Source of the DNA: Azolla caroliniana
Taxonomy: Eukaryota; Polypodiophyta
Length of the DNA stretch: 64,000 nt
Direction: 5' to 3'
NCBI GenBank assembly: GCA_043228905.1
Contig: JBHGNT010000017.1
Location: 1,302,001 to 1,366,000 of the forward strand
Positions 24,378 to 35,180 of this stretch are shown one piece after another (positions within the stretch are counted from its first letter, which is position 1; the number at the start of each line of letters is the position of its first letter). Under the pieces are notes generated by a model. It made no database searches and had not been told where the DNA came from. It worked only from the letters and a program-made list of their open reading frames with translations. Both the position numbers and the translations under genes were made by a program.

Positions 24378-26617
24378 CTTTCCACAAATTGATCAAAGCA
24401 TTGTTCACTTATTGAAGAGTTACCATATGCCCTACAACTGCTAAGTAGAGTCGTGCACACAATGGCATTAGGGGAAACTGGCATAGTTTCGAGCAAGTCC
24501 TCAGCTTCAAGTAAGCAGCCAGTATGGCCAAGAAGATCAACCATGCAGCTATAATGTTCCACACTTGGTGAGACATTATATTCATTCCTCATCAATGTGA
24601 AGTAGTAACACCCTGCTTTTAGCACCCTATTATGGCTACACGCACTGAGAAGAGAGCTAAATATAGTCTCGTTAGGTTCTAAACCCAAAGCTCGCATTGT
24701 CCTCAAGCAATGCTCAACTAAACTGCAATTATCAGATGATTGAACATACCCTGAAATGATTGAGCCCCATGACACTATATCTCGGTCAGGCATCGTTTCA
24801 AATACCATGTGAGCCTCTTCGAGGCTCCAACAATTTACATACATTTCAATAAGACCATTTCCAAGGACCACATCTAAATGGAAATCACTTTCAACAACTC
24901 TATGATGCACACATCGAGCATAGTCTAAAGAACCCATGCTATCACATGCTTTTAGCACATAAAGCAACACAATGTGGTCTACTATGACTCCATCTATATC
25001 CATCTCTCTTAAAAGGGAAAGCACAAAGTCACCTCGCCCATTCTCGGCATAGCCAGCCATCATTGCACCACAAGAGACCCTATTCCTACGTAGCATTTTA
25101 CCAAACACTTTTTGGCTTTCCAAGAGGCAACCGAATTTTGAATACATATCAATAAGACAACTTCCTACAGCCTCATCCGACTCATATGCACTTCTTATGA
25201 GCTTATCATGTAGAATCATTGCCTTATCAAAATGACCCATGCTACTACAAGCCTTTAAGGCACTTAAATATGCAGTGATGCTAATCAAGATGCCTTCCTC
25301 ACACATTCTTTCATAAAGTTGAAGGGTGTTTGCATGCCTTCCATTATGTGTATACCCGGACATCATTGTGCCCCACACTACCGAATCTCCATTCATTAAT
25401 CTATCGAACACGCCCTGAGCATCCTCTATATACGCACACTTTGCATATGTATCAATAATTGCACTTCCAACCATGATATCCAGGTCGAACTCAGTTTCTT
25501 GGATCTCTACATGTATCAATCTAGCAATGGCAGCCTCCCTTATACAAGAGCATGCCTTCAAAATGCTCAAAAATATAACTTTATCTGGTCGAATTCCTTC
25601 CTCTTGCATTCGAAGATAGAGCTTGAAGGCTGAGTTCCCATCCCCATGCTGTGCAAAGCATGATATCATTGTATTCCAACAAACCACATTAGGATATGAC
25701 AACTTTCCAAACACTTTGGAAGCCTCTTTGACCTGACCACATTTAGAATACATATCCAAAAGGCTGCTTCCCACGTATGTGTCTGATTCGAGACCATTTT
25801 GGATTACTTCATCATGCAAAATAAACCCATTGCTTATTGATAAGATGGCATTGCCTTCGTCATCACTGATAGGTGCTTTCAATACAGCTAGAAAGACGAC
25901 TTTATCTGGCCTGATACCATCATGTTTCATCTTCTCATAAAGCTCTAAGGCGTGGAATCCATGGCCATAGTTAACATAACCCATGAAAACAATACTCCAT
26001 GCGACCAAATCTTGGACCCTCAATGCACAAAACACATCCCACATATCACACAACTCTCCACATTTTGCATATGCATAGAGAAGGCTGTTTCCAAGCACAA
26101 CGTCTGAGGAAAGGCCAGTATATGCCATGTGATGATGCATTAATCTAGCCTTATATAAGACATCTAGGTCACCACATATCTTTAGAAGGCAAGAAATAAC
26201 AAATTTGTCTGGCTCTACACCATCTTTCAACATATGGTTGAAATGCTCAAGTGCTTTGTTTCTCTGCCCAAGCTTAGCATGAGCAGAGATGAGGGCATTC
26301 CATGTATAAACAGACTTATCTGCGACCTTGTAGAAAGCTTGTTTTGCTTCTTCTAAGCTCCCACAAGATGCAAACATTCTGATTGCATGGTCTCCAAGAA
26401 AAGCATTCGAATCAAGACCACTGGTAACTAGCAAAGAGAAGGCCCACCTACATGTTGATATGTTTGTGTTCTTCTTGCTGCATTCCTGAAGGAGTGAGAA
26501 CAGAGTATAAATTGGCAATGGAAGGCTTTTCCAATCCAACGCAGAGGAAACCACATTTTTAAGAGACTCAGAAAGCATCAGTTCAGTTGGGCAAAATGTA
26601 CGAACAAGAACCAGCAA
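24356..26617 (-). CDS. PLS-class pentatricopeptide repeat protein, no E+/DYW domain
   Basis: A single open frame of 753 residues without introns, as usual for plant organellar PPR genes. PPR motifs of the P, L and S types recur from about residue 70 to 700, with blocks such as YTWNALISAHAKLGQ, VGSSLLDMYSKCGQ, VVCWNTMISCFAQHG and GLEPNETIFSSLLSACSHN. Such proteins bind single-stranded RNA base by base in plastids or mitochondria and act in editing, splicing or stabilisation. The C-terminus reaches the PPR-like E1 start (YSCMVDLLGHTGCLLEAEDLL) and stops soon after; there is no E2, E+ or DYW deaminase domain, so any editing role would need a partner. The first Met at 26617 is used; no clear targeting peptide was recognised. 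The last six codons lie in a minisatellite, so the tail may be a recent replacement. Confidence 0.92.
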   Translation of the reverse strand: MLVLVRTFCPTELMLSESLKNVVSSALDWKSLPLPIYTLFSLLQECSKKNTNISTCRWAFSLLVTSGLDSNAFLGDHAIRMFASCGSLEEAKQAFYKVADKSVYTWNALISAHAKLGQRNKALEHFNHMLKDGVEPDKFVISCLLKICGDLDVLYKARLMHHHMAYTGLSSDVVLGNSLLYAYAKCGELCDMWDVFCALRVQDLVAWSIVFMGYVNYGHGFHALELYEKMKHDGIRPDKVVFLAVLKAPISDDEGNAILSISNGFILHDEVIQNGLESDTYVGSSLLDMYSKCGQVKEASKVFGKLSYPNVVCWNTMISCFAQHGDGNSAFKLYLRMQEEGIRPDKVIFLSILKACSCIREAAIARLIHVEIQETEFDLDIMVGSAIIDTYAKCAYIEDAQGVFDRLMNGDSVVWGTMMSGYTHNGRHANTLQLYERMCEEGILISITAYLSALKACSSMGHFDKAMILHDKLIRSAYESDEAVGSCLIDMYSKFGCLLESQKVFGKMLRRNRVSCGAMMAGYAENGRGDFVLSLLREMDIDGVIVDHIVLLYVLKACDSMGSLDYARCVHHRVVESDFHLDVVLGNGLIEMYVNCWSLEEAHMVFETMPDRDIVSWGSIISGYVQSSDNCSLVEHCLRTMRALGLEPNETIFSSLLSACSHNRVLKAGCYYFTLMRNEYNVSPSVEHYSCMVDLLGHTGCLLEAEDLLETMPVSPNAIVCTTLLSSCRAYGNSSISEQCFDQFVERDVHQCI

Positions 26618-28488
26618 ATTTGGAGAATGGTGGATTCACATATTGGTTGTGGGACATGCCAGGACTGGCAAGGCAGCATCTGCTGCTGCCTGTGCACATT
26701 TGTAACCAGCAAAAGCAAGAATATCTCCTCCATGGAACCGGACTTGACGAGGAGGCAGGATTCAAATCCGATCAACATAAACATAAACATAACAAATTAC
26801 AATAATAATAACTTTGTATTACATAGACAGTTAAACGACCAACAGTATGGCGACAGAGGCAAGAACATATCCCCTTCCTCAACCGTAAACATCTATCTCT
26901 ACCACACTTTCCATTGAATTAATTTTAGTTCATTTTGTTTGGACACAACACACAGCATTGCTATTCGAAAATCATCTTTGAGCTTTCCAAACATGAAGGT
27001 ATAATAAAAACACATTTCCAATTCTCAATTCAGGAGTACATTCGTAAAATGAAAGACGGTGAATGCATCACATTCTGTTGTGAATGCAATGTCTTGCTTT
27101 AAAGTTTAGATAGTAAACAATAATTCATGAGTTATGAGTTTTAGACAAAGGCTTTTACCACAATAGGGTAGAACGTTATCAGCTTAAAGGTGCCAAGACG
27201 CAAAGATTGCTAGAATTAGTAACAAGAACAAGCCCCTCCTTCCTATCACAAACCAATTAGAATCCAAACCTAACTAACGAGAACTTCGACATGAGTCCTT
27301 AGGATATACGCTTGCAAACAGAAATAAGTTCAAGTTGTTTTCTCAACACAAAAACTCCAAACTAGTTTGTAACTCTACAATTACATTAGAGACAATTTGC
27401 TAATTATGCTTATAAACTTATATTATCTCAATGTCCAATCTTCTTGAAGAAGCCAACTAAACAAGTTAGATGGCCAACAATGTGAAGCCACACATCATAT
27501 ATAAGCCTCTTGGCAATGAAACAGAATATATAAACCAATAAATCAACCAAGTCCTGTCCATAACTTTGATCAAATCACAAAATACTCAAAGGTTTAGCTT
27601 CCAAGAATCAATGACTGATTGTAAACATAGCTTTGTAATAATGTTTTCCACAGTAAATAAATCTTTATTGCGTGTAAATCAAAATAAAACATGAAAGCAA
27701 ATTGAGAAGCCTTTGAAAGAGTCAAGAACAAACCCTGAAAATAGAGAAAAAGCAAGACCCTACAATAATTGTATAAACACGGGTAGCTTTTCCTTCATCA
27801 TGGAAGAATATTTAAAAAAATGTATAACATAGAAATATAGAGGACATGAAGTGTGTGATTGTGAGTAAGAAAGATATTGCAATAACACAACAGTGGAAGG
27901 GTTTATACTGGAGCCCAATCAATATCAAGAAAAACATTATCTTAAGAATACAACAATTCATGCTTCCACTTCTTCAATCTGTGATGTTACTATTCTCTTG
28001 ATCGGATTCTATTTTCACAATGGTGGTGATAAGGGCAGTATCGGATTGAGAGATTATGAAATTTGAAAATCAGATTTGGTGACAACCTTGAAAACTTAAA
28101 AGACATGTCCAAATTAATGCTTGTTTGTAATTGAGGCAGTTAATTGTTTTAATCTTTTTAACACTTGTCAAAATTAAAACAGAAAGCAATAAGTATCAAT
28201 ATGTTGCAAATATGTACGATAAATTACAAGAACAAAAATGTAAAATACGAGTACATAAATCACACAATGCAAAGAATACTAATGCCAATGTACAAGAGGT
28301 CCTCAAAAGTGGAGGCCAAAAGTATCTCCGTGTGTTGTACACTTACTCAACTGCTCAATCTCAAAATTATGAGTCCATCCTTGTCGCTTTAACATTATAA
28401 TTGCAGAACTTTCAAACAAGGTGGCATCCAATGCCATGTTCATATTTTTTGCAACCATACCACACCATATCATTTCAAGGAATTCATT
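26618..28488. other. Intergenic region between PPR gene and unrecognised gene
   Basis: AT-rich sequence holding the upstream region of the PPR gene and the 3' flank of the next minus-strand gene. Small open frames are present but short and without recognisable motifs. I see no RNA gene or mobile element here. Confidence 0.6.
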
Positions 28489-29067
28489 TCATTCAACCAA
28501 GCCAACCTCAGCTTTAATGCTTACAGAAAAGGTGCCATCGATGCTGCACAGACCTTTCAACGATATTTTCGTTTTGGTGTCCCCTGAAAGAAAGAGATGA
28601 AGAGAGATATTTAAAAAGGTATATGTGACCAAATGTTGATGTGCCAAATCAAAATGCACTTCAGGGGGATGCACATGAGAAAACATTAGCAAAAAAAACT
28701 ACGTTTTCAACAGTAACGTTAATAATTCTGAAGCAGGTAATCACAATCCAATGAATCAAAAAAGAACTGTTCCTTTACAATAAAAATGTGTGTGAATGAG
28801 AGTAAGAGAGAGACCTTTTCCTCTTTCATGTATCCAGCTCAATCCAGCTTGACAATTCTGGTGGTCAGATGTGGTGCATGCTGCAGATAATTTACTCTCT
28901 TCATTTAATTCATGAACTGCCTGCTCATCATACACACTACACAAAGTTCAAATTTTGGCATTCAGCAATGTGTGATACAAAAGGGAAATTAGAATTAGCA
29001 ATAGAAATTTTTAACCACAAAGAGGCCAATCTTGACCATGGCCCATGGGTGGAGAGAGAAAGAGAGA

Positions 29068-29129
<62 letters not shown>

Positions 29130-30877
29130 TATAGATATATGCTATTAATGTCAATGGCACCGGACACAATCTACAAGATGGAGCCCATGCCTGGGATCAA
29201 ACTTGGGTTCTCGTAACTTTATGAAAGAGAAAGAAAGAGAGGGACCAGCCCAGTCAGTTGTGGCTCAGTTGGCAAGGTTGTCCAGCAGAGACCAGAAGGT
29301 CATGTGTTCAAACCTACATTCCAGAGTGGAATCTAGCAAAGTAGTGGATATAGGAAGATTTGAACTGGGCGAAGGATTTAGAATAAACTTGCTTTACAGC
29401 TAGGATATGGACCGAGTAAGAAAAGGATATCCTCTACATACCTGCAAGAAAAGACGTTTACCCGCATAATTATCCTTACTATAACGGGTAAAAAGGGACC
29501 ATGTTTTGCTCAACCTGTTTGAATAGCAGCAACAACGAAAACATCAATATCGCTTACAAAGATGGCTAATTTGAACAACCTACCATTAGAAAAACCAAGA
29601 TGAAACACAGCCTTCATTAACACATGTACATGATTGATTTACACGAAAAGGTTCACAAAGAATCAAAGATCCAGAAAAACATTCACCATTAATCCTTTAT
29701 GACCTTGAGATGTGTTCATATATAATATCTCCTCCTAATGATTGATTATACATCATTTTCGATGTGCTACCATTGTCTTCACACAAAACAACGCATGTGA
29801 AGGCCAATCTTTCTCCCCTTTATATAAGCGAACATATACTAGACAAAATTCAACCCCAAAAAGTTGATTGTATGCAAGAAGTTGAGATTGACTTTTCCAT
29901 TACTATGGAAAATTTGGGAAAATTTTATAGACTGTTTATGAAGAGGATATATATAAAGGACACCATGACCAACATACATGCAAGAGACCCCCCATTAGGC
30001 CAAGTTGCAACCATTATAATTGTGTGATATTTAGAGCAATGAAAAAATAAAACAAATACATAAAGCTACGAAAGATAGCTATTTAATTGCTCAGAATCCA
30101 GTTAAATATGACATGTGAGATCAGCACTACACATCGATTTGTCAAAAAACATATTAAACATTGAGGCGTATAATATTTATTCAAGACCACTGTCTTTACA
30201 TCTTGATAAAATGGATAGCACGAAAATTCAAAGTACCCAGATAAATTGTGGACTTCAGCATTAGAGACTTTATTGTTGTTTTAATTGCAGTTTTGAACTT
30301 CTCAAAAAGACATACACATCATTGGAGATTTATTTATTCTTTTCAAGATGAGAACCATAACACTGCTGGATTTAGCATTAGCTTTTCTGAAGGCAACAAA
30401 CCTGTGAGAAGATGCTACACCCAATGCTAGCTGAGACTGAAAATCATGAGAGAGAGCACAAGAAACAGTATTTTTATCCTCCTTGGTCCTAATCCATCAT
30501 ATCAAAGAAATCAGTACATTAGGGGTAAAATATAAGATAAACAATGTAATTTTTACGTCGAATGAAATAAAAGATTTGAATGTGTTACCCTAACATGTTC
30601 TCCAATGTTACCCTGCTTCTTTGATGAAGATCGGTCATAATACTCAGTGAAATCTTTGCGTTTTCACACGGGTTTCTCTTAACGAGTAGACATGGAGAAA
30701 GAATGACTTTTGAAATCCTCAGACTCAATTGATCCAAGTGGACTTTATTGCCATGGAGTCCCGTCTCAGCGACCGTTCCCAATCCTAACTGCAAGGTTAG
30801 AAAGGCATCTTGATACATCAAATTCCATTGAGGAGGAAAGTTGTGTGTGAGAGAGAAAAGTGTATGCAGGGATTGGA
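28489..30877 (-). CDS. Unrecognised multi-exon gene, 5' end uncertain
   Basis: Five exons on the complement join with matching phases: 30612-30877, 30402-30436, 29442-29514, 28815-28920 and 28489-28583. Products in order include LGLGTVAETGLHGNKVHLDQ, SQLALGVASSHR, LSKTWSLFTRYSKDNYAGKR, LSAACTTSDHQNCQAGLSW and KISLKGLCSIDGTFSVSIKA before the stop. The phase agreement across four introns (2, 0, 1 and other) makes a real gene likely. I do not recognise the family. Alternating polar/hydrophobic stretches with no long hydrophobic helix would suit a beta-rich or beta-barrel protein, but that is inference. A possible first exon ending at 31924 (Ser/Pro-rich, starting near 32242) has a GTGAGT donor in a compatible phase. 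The intron between 28920 and 29442 holds a (GA)n tract and a SINE. Confidence 0.55.
29075..29127. repeat. (GA)n microsatellite
   Basis: About 26 GA units, preceded by an interrupted GA-rich stretch from 29050. It lies in an intron of the unrecognised gene, so it is (CT)n in the sense strand. Confidence 0.95.
29255..29425 (+). mobile_element. tRNA-derived SINE
   Basis: An A-box TGGCTCAGTTGGCAAGG at 29261-29277 and a B-box GTGTTCAAACC at 29304-29314 have tRNA-like spacing. The part between them, GTTGTCCAGCAGAGACCAGA, and the part after, TTCCAGAGTGGAATCTAGCA, recur in altered form on the minus strand at 43313-43445 and 49342-49632, which defines a repeat family. It is inserted antisense in an intron of the unrecognised gene. 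Confidence 0.7.
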
Positions 30878-32316
30878 CTATATTGACAATGTGCAATCAA
30901 AGGTGGAGAAATATCTAGTGACCAACTGATTCAAGACAAAATATGTATAATTAGTCTCCTAGAGAGAGAGAGGGAGAGAGAGTAGCTGGGTTTACCTAAA
31001 ATGTTAGAATGTCGTTAACATGTCATCCATCTACTATGCCCACACTTTGATAGTGTGACTTGTACGAGGTCTCAAATAACAAAGCCATTAAAAATTTCTA
31101 AAGGACCTTTCTTCTTGAGACGACACTCTGTGAGCATGAGTGTTGTATATCAACAAAAGTGATTGAGAAAAATGTTTCTTCACTTCTTAGCTCTCTATTG
31201 TACATAGGCATTGCTAACATGGGTATCATAATCTGGAAAGAAACAAAGGCATGAAAAAAAATTGGTACTTTGAAAAAAATCTGAAAGCTAATCTAATCCT
31301 AATGGTCACATGACAGTAGTCTTTCACTGAGGAAGAGAACCCACTTCCCTGTTAGCCAGTTATAATCACAACATCTATGTGTTGCAAAAAAATTATGAAT
31401 ATGCATGGGATTGCATCATAAGTGGTACAATTAACAAATCTCACCATGTACCACAATTACATCACAGCATATGTTTTCAAGAACAGGACAACATACATTG
31501 TAAAATGCAGTACGACATAGGCTGAAAAAATATTCTTAGTATATGCTGGCAGAGTAAAAAATGCAGCTCTATAGGTCAGAAAACATATTAAGAAAATGCA
31601 GAAGTGCAGCGCAGAGCTAAGAAAGCGGTGAAAACATTAAAGAAACAGAATAAAAGCAGTAGAAAAATAAATTCATTGACAGAATGTGATTGAGAAGAAT
31701 AAACAGAAATTAATAGAAGCTGGAGAGAGAGAGAGAGAAAGAAAGAAAGAAAGATATATTAACTGCCTTCTAAGGCCAAAATTGGCACATGAGACAATTG
31801 GTGTACAACAAAATGGAGTAATTTATCCAATCACCAAAACTAATAAAATAAAATTTACGAATTAAAAAGATTAAATTGTTAAATAAATAAATAAATCATT
31901 TACAAGAAGGAGAAATCACTCACAGAATGTGTGCCGGAGAGGTGAAATCCGGAGGGAAGGGGAGAGGCCTCTGAGAAGAGGGCGAAAGGTGATTTGCTCT
32001 GATGCTTCTGTAGATATGTGGCAGGAAAGGCAGGTAGGGGGAGGGGAGGGGGAGGGGAGAGAGAGGCATAGGTAGGAGAAAGAAGACGGCGGAGATGAGA
32101 AGGAGAAGGAGAAAGAGAAGGAGGAGAAGGGATCAAGAGACCTGCACGAATGGCAAGCCCTCGAAATCCCCTGTTCTCCGGCTGCATTCCTGGGGGAGAA
32201 GGCAAAGCAAAGATCTGCTTCTGCTGCTATGCAGAGATACATTCAATCCATGCTTCATATACATACATACATACATACCTCCTACATCTATAGCTATGGC
32301 AATGGCTAATAGCTAT

Positions 32317-32648
32317 TAGGAATCGGCAACTGCTCGGCTCGAGCCTAAACCGTTTATCTAAACCCGTTTAAAAACAGCTTAGCGGCTCGGTTTAGGCTTT
32401 AGCCTACCTAAACGGTTTGAGATCGGCTCGTCTCGGCGCGGCTTCAGCCTTTGACCTAGGACCTAGGACCGCGGTAGTGGTGTTTTTTGGGTTTCTTCAT
32501 ACCTCTAAAGCGTTTTTGTCCCAAACCGTTTTAGGGATCGGTTTGGTTTGGTTCGGATTTGAGAACCCCAAAACGGTTTTGGCTTAACCGGTTTGGCCTT
32601 ATCCAAGCCAAACCGGCTAAGCCTAAACCGAACCGTTGTGGATTCCTA
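32317..32648. mobile_element. Inverted-repeat MITE-like element
   Basis: The 332-bp block begins TAGGAATCGGCAACTGCTCGG and ends in a sequence whose reverse complement starts TAGGAATCCACAACGGTTCGG. The inside is built of alternating GGTTTAGGC, AAACCG and GGTTCGG strings in both orientations. The ends resemble the element at 37297-37728. A clear target duplication was not found. It interrupts the tandem array of TATAGCTAT/GCATAC-rich sequence that resumes on its right. Confidence 0.6.
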
Positions 32649-32915
32649 TGCATTATGCATACATACATGGTATATCATTCATGGCTAATACAACCTATGC
32701 TTCTTATACCTCGTACATCTATAGCTATAACTCGCTATATGCATTATGTACATATGCATACATGGTGATGGCATCATTCATGGCTAAGACAAGCTATGCT
32801 TCTTATACCTACAAGGCTACATCTTTAGCTATAGCTAGCTATGTGCATATGCATATGCATACATGGTGATAGGTGTCATTTGTGGCTAATACAAGCCAAG
32901 CTTCTTATACATGTA
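32645..32915. repeat. Tandem array, about 2.7 copies of 100 bp
   Basis: The string TTCTTATAC recurs at 32701, 32800 and 32900. Each unit also contains GCATACATGG, TCATT(C/T)(A/G)TGGCTAA and AGCTAT blocks. Confidence 0.85.
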
Positions 32916-34957
32916 TGCCTATGGTTAATTATGAATGTGTTGTCCCTTAAGGAGGGGAGGGGATATTGCTTGTTATACACCTTCCTTATATGTACATGTG
33001 GGCCCCCCTTGTGTGTCTCTGCCTTGTCCACTCATGGTCTCGTATGTATGTTGCCCATTCAGTATTTGATCAACTCACGATTGTGAAAGTAAATGAGAGT
33101 GAGGTCATATCCCCAAACTCATGATGCTAATTAATAACCCATCTTAAGTAAAAGGGCGGCACAACTGTGGCACGATTGTTTTACTATGATCGATCCATGT
33201 TCCTTCAAAGTATTCTCGTTTTGCACCTCCTTGTGCATCCTATGTGGGGGGTGGAGAGTTTTCTACTAGTTATGCATGGTTCTTACTTTTGTAGTCGTAG
33301 ATCGATGGTTCAAGTTCCACCCATGTTTCTTGCAAATGGCAATCATCTCCCTCCCACTTCGTGCAAAGAAGAAAGTGGGTTGAAACAAATACAAGATATG
33401 CAATCTTGAATATTGAAAAATATATATGTATTATTGAGAATGTTTATTATATCTATTGATACGCACAAGAGATATTTGGAAGATAGTTGTGATTTGCTAA
33501 AAATTGTTTGCAAGGTCGTGTTCAAAAAGGGAAGACATCCCCGTCAAAGGGGTGTTATGTCCCCTCACTAAACATTCACAATGACATAGTTCAACAAAAG
33601 AGACGATCTCCATTCAAAGGTTTACAACAGTTTCACCAAAAGTTGATAATCCACGTGTTAAGGTCAATGAGCATTGATGCAAGTCAAATGACTTGACTTG
33701 TTCAACATGTGGGAATTTGTTTGCCACCACCCCCTATTTTTTGCTACGAGGTTTTAAGTATTACATTAGATATCAATAGCCTTTATTCAGATTGTAAGGT
33801 CATTTTGTGCATGTAGCTCAAAATGCATAATTTCAAATCGATAATAGTTTGATGCTCTCAAAATCAATACTTATCCTCGTTCTTCCCACAAATTGATATT
33901 CCTTCGAGTCACTTTTCATTGCATACAATTCTTGAGAATTGTTGTGAGTGGCTCCAAACACAAATCGTACAATATCTAGTTAGAAAGACAAAAGATATTG
34001 GAAATCATGATTAGAATTACCTACTATTCAAGAGCTTAATCAAGACTATTTGTTTGAATCATTATCATATGCATAACATTCTCAAAGCCCATCCATCACA
34101 CAAGGGAAAGGCATCACAAAACGTGCGCGTTTAATATGGTAGAGATAATTAAAATACAATACATATTTGGGTCTACAAACCTATCCCATTCAAAGCTCTC
34201 AATCACTACAAGGACAATTGAAACTCGCCAACTCGTGTATTGGATAGATGCAAGGTCAATTACTTGCTTACATGGGAATTTTTGGCAATTATGTCAGGCA
34301 AAAGGGAAATTTGGGCGAGCAATAAAAAATAAAAGGCGGGTAGATATGTTTTTAGCATCCAAAGCGATAAATAAGAGAAGGCAGATCGATATACTTTTAG
34401 CATCCACGGGTATTGGATGCGATATAACGGACAAGGGGTTGGTTGGTTGTGGGCGAGGAGATGAAAGGAAAAGGGTAGTTTTGTGCAAACACTGCTTCAT
34501 GTGTAAATGTCTCCATCGATACAAGTTCCCGAGTGTGCGTGTCTCCCATTGTGGTGGAAACACACAATTAGAATTAATAAACTTGTGTAGAAAGCATTAC
34601 AATGGGCACCACAATTAAGTGTGGTGCCACCCACTATACATTATGTATAAATAAATGACTTGTAAAAAATGCTTCAGAACAAAAATCCATTGTAGGGCAA
34701 CAATTATGTGAAGAAGAAAGAAGAAGATTAGATTTGTCTTAGAAAAGAGCTTAACGAGAGACCACACATGTAATTCATTTACAACGAAAACAGAAACAGA
34801 AACAGAGAGAGACGGAGAGAAGCTTTGGAAGTCAATTATATATGTACATACATACATATACACAAGTCAGAGAGCAACACAGAAACAGAGCGAGAACAGA
34901 GCGAGTGAAAAGAGAAAGCGCAGAGGGAGTGGGTGAGTGGGTGAGTGAGAGAGTGAG

Positions 34958-35141
34958 ATGGGTTCGACTCAACAGATCGCCAAGCGCATACCCAGTATCA
35001 AGTTCCCTGTTCGCCATCCGTTGACACAAGGTAAGATCCCAGTAGATCATCCACTCGTTTCGTTATATGCATACATAGTAAGGGAAACAAATGAAAGGTC
35101 TTGGTTGTTTTTCATACGCACTGAGGAAAGAAAAAGGATAA

Positions 35142-35180
<39 letters not shown>

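Larger units (their letters stand above)
30896..34957. other. Intergenic region with low-complexity, MITE and tandem array
   Basis: Between the unrecognised gene and the small conserved gene. It contains a possible upstream exon near 31924-32242, a GGGGA/GAAGG-rich block at 32030-32130, an inverted-repeat element at 32317-32648 and a 100-bp tandem array to about 32915. A 160-codon open frame at 34136-34618 has no recognisable domain and I do not call it. Confidence 0.5.

Noticed and set aside
33250-33330. B-box-like string GGTTCAAGTTCC suggesting another SINE
   Set aside because: No matching A-box at the right distance and no similarity to the other SINE copies.
34136-34618. 160-codon open frame on the plus strand
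   Set aside because: No recognisable domain, no splice context, and an overlapping frame on the other strand; likely chance or a mobile-element relic.
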